Part shown: positions 26,512-36,973 of the stretch, in pieces | How the letters are laid out: the number at the start of each line of letters is the position of its first letter | How positions within the stretch are numbered: position 1 is the first letter of the stretch | Assembly: GCA_030263275.1 (NCBI GenBank) | Contig: SZOR01000024.1 | Span: forward strand, 1 to 41,832 | Length of the DNA stretch: 41,832 nt | From: DSNY01 sp016861185 | GTDB lineage: Bacteria; Pseudomonadota; Gammaproteobacteria; Burkholderiales; Burkholderiaceae_F | Direction: 5' to 3' | The notes under the pieces: model-generated | Told to the model about the DNA's origin: nothing | Databases searched by the model: none | What the model saw: only the letters and a program-made list of their open reading frames with translations | Program-made: the position numbers and the translations under genes

Positions 26512-28551
26512 TTACTCGCCGAGCAAGCGGCGCAGCCCGTCCTCGTCGATCACGTTCACGCCGAGCGCCTGCGCTTTCTCCAGCTTGGAGCCCGCCTCGG
26601 TGCCGGCGACGACGTAATCGGTCTTCTTCGACACCGACCCCGCCACTTTGCCGCCCGCCGCCTCGATGCGCTCCTTGGCCTCGTCGCGGTTCCATGTCGG
26701 CAGCGTCCCCGTCAGCACAAAGGTCTTGCCGGCGAGGGGACCGGCTGCAGCGCGCTTCGCCGGAGCGCCTTCGCGCCAGCGCACGCCGGCGGCGCGCAAC
26801 TGCGCGATGACTTCGCGATTGTGCGGCTCCGCGCAGAAGCGCGCGATCGACGCCGCGACGACCGGCCCGACATCGGGCGCTTCGAGCAAGGCCTCCTCGT
26901 CGGCTGCCAGCAGCGCGTCGAGGGAACCGAAGTACCGCGCCAGATCGCGCGCGGTGCTTTCGCCGACGTGACGGATGCCGAGCGCGTAGACAAAGCGCTC
27001 GAGCGTCGTTTCGCGCGCCTTGTCGAGCGCGGCGAGCAGGTTCGCCGCCGACTTTTCGCCCATCCGTTCGAGGTTCGCGAGCGTTTCCAGGTCGAGCCTG
27101 AACAGATCCGCCGGCGTGCGCACCAGACCGGCATCGACGAGCTGGTCGATCAGCTTCTCGCCCAGCCCCTCGATGTCCAGTGCGCGCCGCCCCGCGAAGT
27201 GCCGCAGCGCCTGCTTGCGCTGCGCCGGACAGAACAAGCCGCCGGTGCAGCGCGCGATCGCCTCGTCGGCGGGCCGCTCGACCGCCGAACCGCACACCGG
27301 GCACTGCGCAGGCATGTGGAACAGCCGCGTGTGCGCGGGCCGGCGCTCCGGGACGGCGGCGACGACCTCCGGGATCACGTCGCCGGCGCGCCGCACGATC
27401 ACCGTGTCGCCGATGCGCACGTCCTTGCGCCGGATCTCGTCCTCGTTGTGCAAGGTCGCATTGGTCACCGTGACGCCGCCGACCTGCACCGGCGCCAGCC
27501 GCGCGACCGGCGTCAACGCGCCCGTCCGGCCGACCTGCACCTCGATGTCGAGCACCTGCGTGGTGGCCTCCTGCGCGGGAAACTTGTGCGCGATGGCGAA
27601 GCGCGGCGCGCGCGAAACGTAGCCGAGCGCGCGCTGCAGCGCGTACGCGTTGACCTTGTAGACGACGCCGTCGATGTCGTACGGTAGCTTGGGGCGCTTG
27701 CGCAGCGCCTCGCGGTAGAAACCGAGCAGCCCTTCGACGCCGCGCACGACCGCGCGCTCCTCGTTGACCGGCAGGCCGAGCGATGCGAGCCAGTCGAGCG
27801 CGGCCCAATGCGTGTCCGGCTCGTCAGCGCCGTGCAGTTCGCCGAACCCGTAGGCGAAGAAGTGCAGGCGCCGCTGCGCGGTGATCTTCGGGTCGAGCTG
27901 GCGCAGCGCGCCGGCCGCGGCGTTGCGGGGGTTGGCGAACTCCTTTTCGCCGCGCGCGCGCTGCCGTTCGTTGAGCCGCTCGAGGTCGCGCCTGAACATC
28001 AGCACTTCGCCGCGCGCCTCGAGCACCGCCGGCGGCCGCGCCGGGCGCAGCTTCAGCGGCACCGAATGGATCGTTCGCACGTTCGGTGTCACGTCCTCGC
28101 CGACCGTGCCGTCGCCGCGCGTGGCGGCTTCGACGAGCAGGCCGTGCTCGTAGCGCAGATTGATCGCGAGGCCGTCGAACTTCAGTTCACACGCGTATTC
28201 GACCGCGCCGTCGCCGAGGTTCGCCTTGGCGAGCGCGTCGCGCACGCGCTGGTCGAAGGCGATCGCCTCCGCCTCGCTCAGCGCGTTGTTCAGCGAAAGC
28301 ATCGGCACCGCGTGCCGCACCTCGCGCAGGTCGGCGCGCGGCGGACCGCCGATGCGCTGCGTCGGCGAGTCCGCGGAGGCGAGCGCCGGATAACGCGCCT
28401 CGAGCTCCTGCAACTCGCGGAACAGTGCGTCCCACTCAGCGTCGGGGATCGTCGGCGCGTCCAGCACGTAGTACGCGTAGTTGTGCCGCTCGATCTCCTC
28501 GCGCAGCTGCCGGGCCCGGCGCGCGGCCTCGGCGGGAACGGCCGTCGTCAT
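26512..28551 (-). CDS. ligA: NAD-dependent DNA ligase
   Basis: 679 residues, complete. LigA seals nicks in replication and repair using NAD+. The Ia domain for NMN binding begins 'LREEIERHNYAYYVLDAPTI'. The adenylated lysine is Lys124 of 'CELKFDGLAINLRYE'. The OB fold, the four-Cys zinc finger ('CPVCG' ... 'C' ... 'FCPAQ'), helix-hairpin-helix repeats ('ALDIEGLGEKLIDQL', 'LERMGEKSAANLL', 'ALGIRHVGESTARDLA') and a C-terminal BRCT domain ('LAGKTFVLTGTLPTWNRDEA') follow in order. ATG 28551 overlaps the zipA stop by four bases. The smc-zipA-ligA order is common in betaproteobacteria. Confidence 0.98.
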   Translation of the reverse strand: MTTAVPAEAARRARQLREEIERHNYAYYVLDAPTIPDAEWDALFRELQELEARYPALASADSPTQRIGGPPRADLREVRHAVPMLSLNNALSEAEAIAFDQRVRDALAKANLGDGAVEYACELKFDGLAINLRYEHGLLVEAATRGDGTVGEDVTPNVRTIHSVPLKLRPARPPAVLEARGEVLMFRRDLERLNERQRARGEKEFANPRNAAAGALRQLDPKITAQRRLHFFAYGFGELHGADEPDTHWAALDWLASLGLPVNEERAVVRGVEGLLGFYREALRKRPKLPYDIDGVVYKVNAYALQRALGYVSRAPRFAIAHKFPAQEATTQVLDIEVQVGRTGALTPVARLAPVQVGGVTVTNATLHNEDEIRRKDVRIGDTVIVRRAGDVIPEVVAAVPERRPAHTRLFHMPAQCPVCGSAVERPADEAIARCTGGLFCPAQRKQALRHFAGRRALDIEGLGEKLIDQLVDAGLVRTPADLFRLDLETLANLERMGEKSAANLLAALDKARETTLERFVYALGIRHVGESTARDLARYFGSLDALLAADEEALLEAPDVGPVVAASIARFCAEPHNREVIAQLRAAGVRWREGAPAKRAAAGPLAGKTFVLTGTLPTWNRDEAKERIEAAGGKVAGSVSKKTDYVVAGTEAGSKLEKAQALGVNVIDEDGLRRLLGE

Positions 28552-29618
28552 GCGTACAGACGCTGCGCGCGCGCCGATCCGGGTTCGATGCCGGCGGCGC
28601 GCATCTCGGCGTACAGCTTTTCGAGCTGCTCGGCGATCGCCGGCATCGAGCCGGGATGGATCGGACGGCCGTTGTCGTCGACGATGCGCGCGCCGAGCCG
28701 CCCGGCGAGCTGCTCGGCAGCAGCGAACAGCGCGTGCAGCGGCGCGGCCGCCGGCGGGACCAGCGGCACGTCGAGCTCGAGCGCGATCCGGTCGGCGGGC
28801 AGTGCATCGCAGCGCATCGCGAACAGCGGCGTGGCGCCGCCGTCGCCGTCGGCGAGGCGCTGCCAGCGCCCATCACCCGCCTTGATCAGCCCTGCATGCT
28901 CGGCCGCGCCGCGCAGCGCCTGCGCGTCCCACGCGCCGTTCTGCGCCTCGAGCGTCAACCCGATCTGCACGTCGAACTGCGCGCACAGGCGGTCCAGATC
29001 CCGCGCGAGTGCGACGATGCGGCCGACTTCCGGCGGATCGAAGTCGGCGTCGAGCGCGAGCGCGACCTGCTGGACGGCGGCGACGAAACGCGAGGCCTCG
29101 ATGTCGTCCAGCGCGTGCCGGCGGCTCGCCATCTGCACGGCAACCAGCAGCTCCGAGTAGAAGCCGAAACGGTCGGGCTGCACCCACTGCTGCGCGCGCG
29201 CGTCCCATGCGACCAGGAAAACCGGCAGCGGCAGTTCGAGGAGCGAAAGCGGCACCGCGGCATCGAATACGGTCACGCCGTCGACCGCGTGCGCGCAGCG
29301 CAGCTCGAGCACGCAGTCCAGCAGCGGGTCTTCGATCCAATGCGACGACAGGCCCGACAGCGCCAGCGGCGCCGGCGCTTGCGGCTCGGGGGCAGCCGCC
29401 TCGGCGGGAAACGAAAGACGCGGTTCGATCCGCTGCGCGGGCGCGCGGACCGGTGCCGCGGCGACGGGCGGCGGTTCGAGCAGCGCGTCGCCGAGTCCGC
29501 CGCGCATCGATTCGTCCATCCGCTTGAGCGCCTGCCGCTCCTGCCACTTCCCGTAGCCGTACAGCGCCACCAGCAGCACGGCGGCCAGTACGAGCAGGGC
29601 GAGCTGCAGATCGCTCAT
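28548..29618 (-). CDS. zipA: ZipA-like cell division protein
   Basis: 356 residues from the ATG at 29618. A single N-terminal membrane anchor ('LQLALLVLAAVLLVALYGYG', about 4-23) has a tiny periplasmic part. A Pro/Ala-rich linker (about 40-90) follows. The C-terminal half is like the FtsZ-binding fold, ending 'GARIVDDNGRPIHPGSMPAI' and then a helix and GIEPGSARAQRLYA, the characteristic tail of betaproteobacterial ZipA proteins. ZipA tethers FtsZ to the membrane. Overall conservation in this family is low, so the assignment rests on architecture, this tail and the smc-zipA-ligA context. The gap to smc is 12 bases. Confidence 0.85.
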   Translation of the reverse strand: MSDLQLALLVLAAVLLVALYGYGKWQERQALKRMDESMRGGLGDALLEPPPVAAAPVRAPAQRIEPRLSFPAEAAAPEPQAPAPLALSGLSSHWIEDPLLDCVLELRCAHAVDGVTVFDAAVPLSLLELPLPVFLVAWDARAQQWVQPDRFGFYSELLVAVQMASRRHALDDIEASRFVAAVQQVALALDADFDPPEVGRIVALARDLDRLCAQFDVQIGLTLEAQNGAWDAQALRGAAEHAGLIKAGDGRWQRLADGDGGATPLFAMRCDALPADRIALELDVPLVPPAAAPLHALFAAAEQLAGRLGARIVDDNGRPIHPGSMPAIAEQLEKLYAEMRAAGIEPGSARAQRLYA

Positions 29619-29630
29619 CAAAGCGTCGCG

Positions 29631-32600
29631 TCAGGCGGCCTCGGCGGTCAGCCGCACGGCGCTGTCGATATCGACGGCAACGATACGCGAGACGCCCTGC
29701 TCCTGCATCGTCACGCCGATCAACTGCTCCGCCATTTCCATCGCGATCTTGTTGTGCGTGATGAACAGGAACTGCGTGTTGCCGGTCATCGAGCGCACCA
29801 GGTCGCAGAAGCGTTCGGTGTTCGCGTCGTCCAGCGGCGCGTCGACCTCGTCGAGCAGGCAGAACGGGGCGGGATTCAGCTTGAACAGCGCGAACACCAG
29901 CGCGGTCGCGGTCAACGCCTTTTCGCCGCCCGACAGCAGGTGGATCGTGCTGTTGCGCTTGCCCGGCGGCTGCGCCATCACTTGCACGCCGGCATCGAGG
30001 ATCTCGTCGCCGGTCATCGTCAGCTTCGCTTCGCCGCCGCCGAAGAGCTTCGGGAAAAGCTGGCCGAACTGCACGTTGACCTGATCGAAGGTCTGCTGCA
30101 GCAGCTCGCGCGTTTCGCGATCGATGCGTCGGATCGCGTCTTCGAGCGTGCCGATGGCCGCCTTCAGGTCGCTCGACTGCGCGTCCAGGAAGCCCTTGCG
30201 CTCGCGCGCCTGCCCCAGTTCCTCCAGCGCCGCCAGGTTGACCGCGCCGAGCGCTTCGATCTCCTGCGCCAGCCGTGCGATCTCCGCCTGCAGCGCCGCC
30301 GGTTTGACGGGTGCGGCCTCGAGCTTCGCCGCCAGCGCCGCCTCGTCGGCATGAACTTCGGCAAGCTGCTGCGCGTACTGCTCGACCGCGAGCCGCGCGG
30401 CCTGCTCTTTCAGCTGCAGCTCGGTGATCTTGTCGCGCCGCGGCTGCTGCTCGCGCTCGAGCTGCAGCCGCCTTTCGTCGGTCGCGCGAAGCTGCTGCGC
30501 CAGCTCGTCGAGCCGGCTGCGCGCTTCGCGCAGCCTTTCCTCGGCGGCGCTGCGCTGCGCGAGCCAGCCGTCCAGTCCGCTGCGCACCGCGCTGTCGTCG
30601 AGCCGCACCATCTCGGCGCGCGCCGCTTCGATATCGGTCGCCAGCCGCGCGGCGTCGGACTCGGCCACCTGGATCGCGTGCGCCACGTCGGCCGCACGTT
30701 CGCGCGCCGAAGCGACCTCGAACTCGATGCGCTGGCGTTCGGCGGCGAGCCGCTGCTGCTCCTCGCGCGCTTCGCGCTGACGCCTGTCGGCGTCCTCGTA
30801 GGCGACACGCGCCGCTTCCACCGCCTCCTGCTTCGCCGCCAGCTCCTGGTCGAGCTGCTGGAAGCGCTCGTCGGCGTCGCCGCGGTGCGCGCGCAGCGCC
30901 GCCTCGTGCGAAGCGACTTCGGCCAGCTCGCCGTCGATCTGGCCGGCGCGATGCCGCACGCGGTCGATCAGCTCGCCGAGCTTGACCGCCTCGAGCTGCA
31001 CGGTGTGCAGTTGCGAGCGCAGCCGTTCGGACGCCCGCCGCTCGGCGTTCGCCTGCTCCTGCGCGCTGCGCAACAACGCTTCGCAGCGCGTGAACGCCGC
31101 GCCCGCCTGCTCGACCATCAGCTTCTGCGCGCGCAGTTCGCGCTCGAGGTTCTCGATCTCCTGGCGGCGCGCCAGCAAACCCGCCTTGCGGTCGTCCTGC
31201 GCGTAGAAGCGCACCGCGTAACGCGAGATGCGGTGCCCCGCCTTCGTCACGAACTGCCCGCCCGGCGGCAGCTCGGCGCGCTGCGCGAGCGCCTGCGCCA
31301 CGTCATCGGCGATGAACACGCTGGCAAGCCAATCGCCGAGCACCGCGGCGAACGCAGCGTCGTGCCCGCGCACGCGGTCCGCGAGCCGGACGAAGCCGGC
31401 GGGGGTGGCGGGCGCGGCCGCGGCGCCGGCCGGCGCGTAGAACGCGACGCGTGCCGGCGGCGAATTGGTCGCGAGCCCCGCCAGGGTGTCGAGCCGGCCG
31501 ACTTCGAGCGCTTCGATGCGCTCGCGCAGCACGGCCTCGAACGCCGTTTCCCAGCCGGGTTCGACGTGGATCTTGCGGAACAGCCGCGGCAGGCTTTCGA
31601 GTCCCTGCGCGCGCAACCAGGGATCGAGCCGCTCGTCGGCTTCGACGTTGGCCTGCAGTTCCTGCAGCGCGTGCAGGCGCGCTTCCAGCTTGGCGAGCGC
31701 TTCGGTCTCGCGGGTGCGCGTCTCCAGCAGGCCCTGCCGCTCGTCCTGCGCCTGCGCCAGCTGCGCTTCGGCCTGCTGCAGCCGCTGCGCGCTCGCGGCC
31801 AGCTCGGTCTCGAGCCGTGCGATGTCGGACTTCAGCGCGGCCAGCCGCTGCTCGTCGGGCGCACCGAGATGCGCCTTCTCCTCCTGCAGGCGCTCGCGGC
31901 GCGCCAGCAGCGCGCCCAGCTCGCGATCGAATGCGCGCTGCTCGGAGGCGGCGGCTTCGATCGCCTGCTCGGCGAGCGCGGCTTCCGCGCGCGCGGCGGA
32001 CAGCGCTTCGCGCGTCGTCTCGTATTCGGTCCGCAACTGCGGCAATCCGGCCTCGTGCTCGGCGCATTGCGCGGCGGCGGCCTGCAGGCGCCGCCCGCCT
32101 TCTTCGATCTGGCGCTCGAGCTCGGCGGCGCGCGCCTTCAGCTCCTCGGCCTCGCGCAGCCGGCGCTCGCGCGTGGCGATCAGCGTGTCGGTCTGCGCCG
32201 CCAGCCGCGCGCGGCCGTCGACGATCATGCGGATCTCCGACTCGAGCTTGCCGATCTCGGCGTTGATCTGCAGCACTTCGCCTTGCGCGGCGTGCACCGC
32301 GTCCGATGCCGCGTAGTGCGCGGCGCGCACCTCCTCCAGCAGCCTCTCGGTCGCGCGCAGCTCGGCGATGTGTTGTTCGAGCGCGGCGCTGCGCGCTTCG
32401 ATGTCGCGCGCGACCTTTTCCTGCTCGGCCGCCGCTTCGCGCTTGCGGCTCGCCCACAGGAGCTGCTGCTGCTCGTCGTGCGCGGCTTTGAGGTTGTGGT
32501 AGTTCTGCGCGACCTCGGCCTGCTGCTCGAGCTTGGCGATGTTGCCGTCCAGCTCGCGCAGGATGTCTTCGACGCGCGTCAGGTTGTCGCGCGTGTCGGC

Positions 32601-33152
32601 TAGGCGGTTCTCGGTTTCGCGCCGGCGCTCCTTGTACTTCGACACCCCGGCCGCCTCTTCGAGGAATATGCGCAACTCCTCGGGGCGCGCCTCGATGATG
32701 CGCGTGATCATGCCCTGGCCGATGATCGCGTACGCACGCGGGCCGAGCCCGGTGCCGAGGAACATGTCCTGCACGTCGCGCCTGCGTACCGCCTGATTGT
32801 TGATGAAGTAACTGGAGGCGCCGTCGCGCGTCAACACGCGCTTGACCGAGATCTCGGCGTATTTGCCCCATTCGCCGTCGATGCGCCCGTGCGAGTTGTC
32901 GAAGACGAGCTCGACGCTCGCGCGCCCGCCCGGCTTGCGGTTCGCGGAGCCGTTGAAGATGACGTCCTGCATCGACTCGCCGCGCAGCTCGGCGGCCTTC
33001 GATTCGCCGAGCACCCAGCGCACCGCGTCGATGACGTTGGACTTGCCGCAACCGTTCGGCCCGACCACGCCGACGAGGCTGCCGGGAACGTCGATGTGGG
33101 TCGGATCGACAAACGATTTGAAGCCGGCCAGCTTGATCTGCCGAAGACGCAC
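29631..33152 (-). CDS. smc: Chromosome segregation protein SMC
   Basis: 1173 residues from a GTG at 33152 (GGAAG seven bases ahead), giving the usual opening (M)RLRQIKLAGFKSFVDPT. The Walker A motif 'GPNGCGKSNVIDAVRWVLGE' starts at residue 31. Two long coiled coils flank a hinge of about 150 residues in the middle ('LDPWLRAQGLESLPRLFRKI' onward). The C-terminal head has the signature 'HLLSGGEKALTATALVFALF' and Walker B 'PFCLLDEVDAPLDDANTERF'. SMC dimers compact and align the chromosome. scpA/scpB are not in the window. The divergent queF gene lies 139 bases away. Confidence 0.97.
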   Translation of the reverse strand: MRLRQIKLAGFKSFVDPTHIDVPGSLVGVVGPNGCGKSNVIDAVRWVLGESKAAELRGESMQDVIFNGSANRKPGGRASVELVFDNSHGRIDGEWGKYAEISVKRVLTRDGASSYFINNQAVRRRDVQDMFLGTGLGPRAYAIIGQGMITRIIEARPEELRIFLEEAAGVSKYKERRRETENRLADTRDNLTRVEDILRELDGNIAKLEQQAEVAQNYHNLKAAHDEQQQLLWASRKREAAAEQEKVARDIEARSAALEQHIAELRATERLLEEVRAAHYAASDAVHAAQGEVLQINAEIGKLESEIRMIVDGRARLAAQTDTLIATRERRLREAEELKARAAELERQIEEGGRRLQAAAAQCAEHEAGLPQLRTEYETTREALSAARAEAALAEQAIEAAASEQRAFDRELGALLARRERLQEEKAHLGAPDEQRLAALKSDIARLETELAASAQRLQQAEAQLAQAQDERQGLLETRTRETEALAKLEARLHALQELQANVEADERLDPWLRAQGLESLPRLFRKIHVEPGWETAFEAVLRERIEALEVGRLDTLAGLATNSPPARVAFYAPAGAAAAPATPAGFVRLADRVRGHDAAFAAVLGDWLASVFIADDVAQALAQRAELPPGGQFVTKAGHRISRYAVRFYAQDDRKAGLLARRQEIENLERELRAQKLMVEQAGAAFTRCEALLRSAQEQANAERRASERLRSQLHTVQLEAVKLGELIDRVRHRAGQIDGELAEVASHEAALRAHRGDADERFQQLDQELAAKQEAVEAARVAYEDADRRQREAREEQQRLAAERQRIEFEVASARERAADVAHAIQVAESDAARLATDIEAARAEMVRLDDSAVRSGLDGWLAQRSAAEERLREARSRLDELAQQLRATDERRLQLEREQQPRRDKITELQLKEQAARLAVEQYAQQLAEVHADEAALAAKLEAAPVKPAALQAEIARLAQEIEALGAVNLAALEELGQARERKGFLDAQSSDLKAAIGTLEDAIRRIDRETRELLQQTFDQVNVQFGQLFPKLFGGGEAKLTMTGDEILDAGVQVMAQPPGKRNSTIHLLSGGEKALTATALVFALFKLNPAPFCLLDEVDAPLDDANTERFCDLVRSMTGNTQFLFITHNKIAMEMAEQLIGVTMQEQGVSRIVAVDIDSAVRLTAEAA

Positions 33153-33227
33153 CTTGGAGCTTCCGGGAGTGACGACGCGCGCGGATGCGGGAGCGAAGCG
33201 GCGCGTCGGGTGATTGCGATGGCTTCG

Positions 33228-33233
33228 TATAAT
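33228..33233 (+). promoter_or_regulatory. Candidate -10 box for queF
   Basis: A perfect TATAAT lies 59 bases before the queF ATG in the smc/queF divergent region. No convincing -35 is found 16-18 bases upstream, so activity would need an activator or a relaxed -35. The minus strand over nearly the same bases reads TATTAT (33235-33230), a possible -10 for smc, again without a clear -35. Confidence 0.4.
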
Positions 33234-33291
33234 ACAGCCGACCTTTTCCACCTCCGGCTTCGCGCGCGAAGCCGCATTGCAGAGCGCTTCG

Positions 33292-33711
33292 ATGGCCACG
33301 CGGCCGACCCGAAAACTCGACACCTTTCCGAACCCCGCGCCGGCCCGCGACTACCTGGTTCACATCGAAGTCCCCGAGTTCACCTGCCTGTGCCCGCTGA
33401 CCGGGCAGCCGGACTTCGCGACGATGATCCTCGACTACGTGCCCGACCGGCGCAACGTCGAGTTGAAGAGCCTGAAGCTTTACATTTGGTCGTATCGCGA
33501 CAAGGGCGTCTTCCACGAGGCGGTGACCAATCGCATCCTCGACGACCTCGTGCGGGCACTGGCGCCGCGCTTTCTGCGGCTGACCGCGCGCTGGTACGTG
33601 CGCGGCGGCATCTTCACGACCGTCGTCGCCGAGCACCGCAAGCGCGGCTGGAAGCCCGCGCCGTACGTCGAGCTCGGCCGCTTCCCCGCCCAATCGAGCA
33701 TGCGCGGATGA
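33292..33711 (+). CDS. queF: NADPH-dependent 7-cyano-7-deazaguanine reductase (short QueF)
   Basis: 139 residues, the single-domain form. QueF reduces preQ0 to preQ1 for queuosine in tRNA. Active-site Cys34 and Asp41 lie in 'EFTCLCPLTGQPDFATMILD'. The QueF motif 'ELKSLKLYIWSYRDKGVFHE' (57-76) separates it from its GTP cyclohydrolase I relatives; 'YVRGGIFTTVVAEHRK' follows. The start at 33292 gives the usual MATRPTRKLDTF opening; an upstream in-frame ATG at 33214 would precede the -10 box. Its stop overlaps the dapC start by four bases. Confidence 0.95.
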   Translation: MATRPTRKLDTFPNPAPARDYLVHIEVPEFTCLCPLTGQPDFATMILDYVPDRRNVELKSLKLYIWSYRDKGVFHEAVTNRILDDLVRALAPRFLRLTARWYVRGGIFTTVVAEHRKRGWKPAPYVELGRFPAQSSMRG

Positions 33712-34906
33712 ATCCGGACCTTGGCAAGCTGCAGCCGTATCCGTTCGAGCGGCTGCGCGAGCTGCTGGCCGGCGCCAGCCCGCCGGCGCAACTGCCGCAC
33801 GTCAACCTGTCGATCGGCGAGCCGAAGCACGCCACGCCGCCCTTCATCCTCGAGGCCTTGACGAAAGCGCTGCCCGGGCTCGCCCAGTACCCGAGCACGA
33901 TCGGCGTGCCCGAACTGCGCGAGGCGATCGCCGCATGGCTCGCGCGGCGCTTCGAACTGCCCGCGGTCGATCCGGCCACGCAGGTGCTGCCGGTCAACGG
34001 CTCGCGCGAGGCACTGTTCGCGTTCGCGCAGGCAGTCGTCGACCGTACGCGCGACGCGCTGGTGATTTCGCCGAATCCCTTCTATCAGATCTACGAAGGC
34101 GCGGCGCTGCTCGCGGGCGCGCAGCCGCTGTTCCTGCCGACCACGCCGGACAACGGCTTCCGGATGGCGTTCGAGCGCGTGACGCCGGGCGAGTGGCGGC
34201 GCGTTCAGCTTGTCTACGTCTGCTCGCCGGCCAACCCGACCGGGCGCGTGATGGCGCTGGACGAGTGGCGCGAACTGTTCGAGTTGTCGGACCGCCACGG
34301 CTTCGTCATCGCCTCCGACGAGTGCTATTCGGAGATCTACCTCGACGAAGCGCATCCACCCCTCGGCGGCCTGCAGGCTGCGCACGCACTCGGCCGCGCT
34401 GGCTTTCCGCGGCTCGTCGCATTCGGCAGCCTGTCGAAGCGCTCGAACGTGCCCGGTTTGCGCTCGGGCTTCGTCGCCGGCGATGCCGCGGTGCTCAAGA
34501 AGTTCCTTCTGTATCGCACCTATCACGGTAACGCGATGAGCCCGCCGGTGCAGGCCGCGAGCATCGCCGCCTGGAAGGACGAGGCGCACGTGCGCGAAAA
34601 CCGCCGCCTGTACGCGACCAAGTTCGCGCAGGCCACGCCGATCGTCGCCCGCGCGCTGCAGACGTCGATACCCGAAGCCGCCTTCTACCTCTGGGCCCGT
34701 ACGCCGATCGACGACGCCGAATACGCCCGCCGTCTTTACGCCGAGCGCAACGTGACCGTGCTTCCCGGCAGCTTCCTCGCGCGTACGCGCGACGGCCTGA
34801 ACCCGGGCGCAGGCTTCGTGCGCATCGCCCTCGTGGCGGGCGTCGACGAGGTGCTCGACGCCGCGCGCCGCATCGCCGAATTCACCGAAACCCTGTCGAG
34901 GTCCCA

Positions 34907-34910
<4 letters not shown>
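33708..34910 (+). CDS. dapC: Succinyldiaminopimelate transaminase
   Basis: 400 residues, class I/II PLP aminotransferase. DapC transfers the amino group from glutamate to N-succinyl-2-amino-6-oxopimelate on the route to lysine and meso-diaminopimelate. The start 'MNPDLGKLQPYPFERLRELL' is typical of the DapC branch. 'VNLSIGEPKHATPPFILEAL', 'VCSPANPTGRVM' and 'IASDECYSEIY' are the fold motifs; Lys244 of 'FGSLSKRSNVPGLRSGF' should form the Schiff base. The start overlaps queF (ATGA) and the stop overlaps dapD (ATGA). Context with dapD and dapE supports the specific role. Confidence 0.95.
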
Positions 34911-35740
<830 letters not shown>

Positions 35741-35836
35741 GATCGCCCGACAAGGCGCCGCTATTCGCCCGATCGCGGGACTTCACGGGCTGCGGGGCCA
35801 TGCGTATCGTCCCTGCGTGCTGACCCGGAGACGCTG

Positions 35837-36973
35837 ATGGCACTCGAGCGACTGTTCCACCTGATGGCGGAGAAGAGCGCCTCCGACCTCTATCTGGCGG
35901 TCGGCTCGCCGATCACGATCAAGATCAACGGCGTGTGCGTGCCGATCAATCAGGAGCGGCTGGCGCCTCAGGCCATCGTCAGCCTCCTTGCCGAACGACT
36001 GACCGACAGCCACTTCCGCGAACTCGAGGACACGCGCGAGTTGAACATCGGTCTGCCGGTGACCGGTGTCGGCAGCTTCCGCCTGAGCGCCTTCCTGCAG
36101 CGCGGCTCGATCTCGGCGGTGGTGCGTTACATCCCGCACGAAGTGCCGCGGCTCGACGAACTGATGCTGCCCGACGTGCTCAAGGACCTGATCATGGAGC
36201 GGCGCGGGCTGATCCTCGTGGTCGGCGCCGCCGGTTCGGGCAAATCGACGTCGATCGCGTCGATGCTCGATCACCGCAACGAACTGATCACCGGGCACAT
36301 CCTCACCTTCGAGGATCCGATCGAGTTCCTGTTCCGCAACAAGAAGTCGATCATCAACCAGCGCGAGATCGGCACCGACGCGAAGAGCCTGCACGCCGCC
36401 CTCAGGAACGCGATGCGTCAGGCGCCCGACGTGCTGTTCATCGGCGAGATCCGCGACCGCGACACGATGGGCGCGGCGCTCGCGTACTCGCTGTCCGGAC
36501 ACCTGGTCGTCGCCACCATGCACGCGACCAACAGCGCGCACGCGCTGAACCGCGTGATCAGCTTCTACACGCCGGAGACGCGGCAGGCGCTGTTCGAGGA
36601 CCTCGCGGCCTCGCTGAAGGCGGTCGTGTCGCAGCGGCTGGTCCGTTCAAAAAAGGGCGGCCGCGTGCCGGCCGTCGAAGTGCTGATGAACGCGGGCCAG
36701 ATGACCTCGTTGATCGAGCGCGGCGACGTGTCGGGCATCAAGGAGGCGATGGAGCAGAGCCTCGCGCCCGAAAGCCAGTCGTTCGAGCAGAGCCTGTACA
36801 CGCTGCTGCAGAAGGACGTCGTCACGCGCGAGGATGCGCTCGCCGCGGCCGACTCGAAGAACAACCTGCTGTGGTTCATCAATAACGCCGGCAAGCCGAA
36901 CGCGGCCGTTCAGCAGCCGAAGAAGGCCGCCAACGACACTTCGTCGTTCTCGGAGTTCACGCTGAACATCTAG
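35837..36973 (+). CDS. pilU: PilT/PilU-family type IV pilus retraction ATPase
   Basis: 378 residues, full length. The N-terminal domain opens 'LFHLMAEKSASDLYLAVGSP'. The ATPase core has Walker A 'GAAGSGKST' (130-138), 'LTFEDPIEF' (157-165), Walker B region 'APDVLFIGEIRDRDTM' and the His box 'GHLVVATMHATN' (221-232). 'KKSIINQREIGTDAKSLHAA' and the extended C-terminal tail favour PilU, the accessory retraction motor, over PilT. No pilT or other pilus gene lies nearby; the gene sits between dapD and dapE. ATG 35837 has GGAG seven bases ahead. A twitching or DNA-uptake role would need PilT elsewhere. Confidence 0.92.
   Translation: MALERLFHLMAEKSASDLYLAVGSPITIKINGVCVPINQERLAPQAIVSLLAERLTDSHFRELEDTRELNIGLPVTGVGSFRLSAFLQRGSISAVVRYIPHEVPRLDELMLPDVLKDLIMERRGLILVVGAAGSGKSTSIASMLDHRNELITGHILTFEDPIEFLFRNKKSIINQREIGTDAKSLHAALRNAMRQAPDVLFIGEIRDRDTMGAALAYSLSGHLVVATMHATNSAHALNRVISFYTPETRQALFEDLAASLKAVVSQRLVRSKKGGRVPAVEVLMNAGQMTSLIERGDVSGIKEAMEQSLAPESQSFEQSLYTLLQKDVVTREDALAAADSKNNLLWFINNAGKPNAAVQQPKKAANDTSSFSEFTLNI

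Noticed and set aside
28425..32603. A 1392-codon open frame on the plus strand opposite smc and ligA
   Set aside because: It is antisense to well-conserved genes, rich in Arg, Leu and Gln with no domain I recognise, and such long mirror frames are expected at this GC content.
33214..33291. Earlier start for queF at 33214
   Set aside because: It would add 26 residues not seen in the family and would begin before the candidate -10 box.
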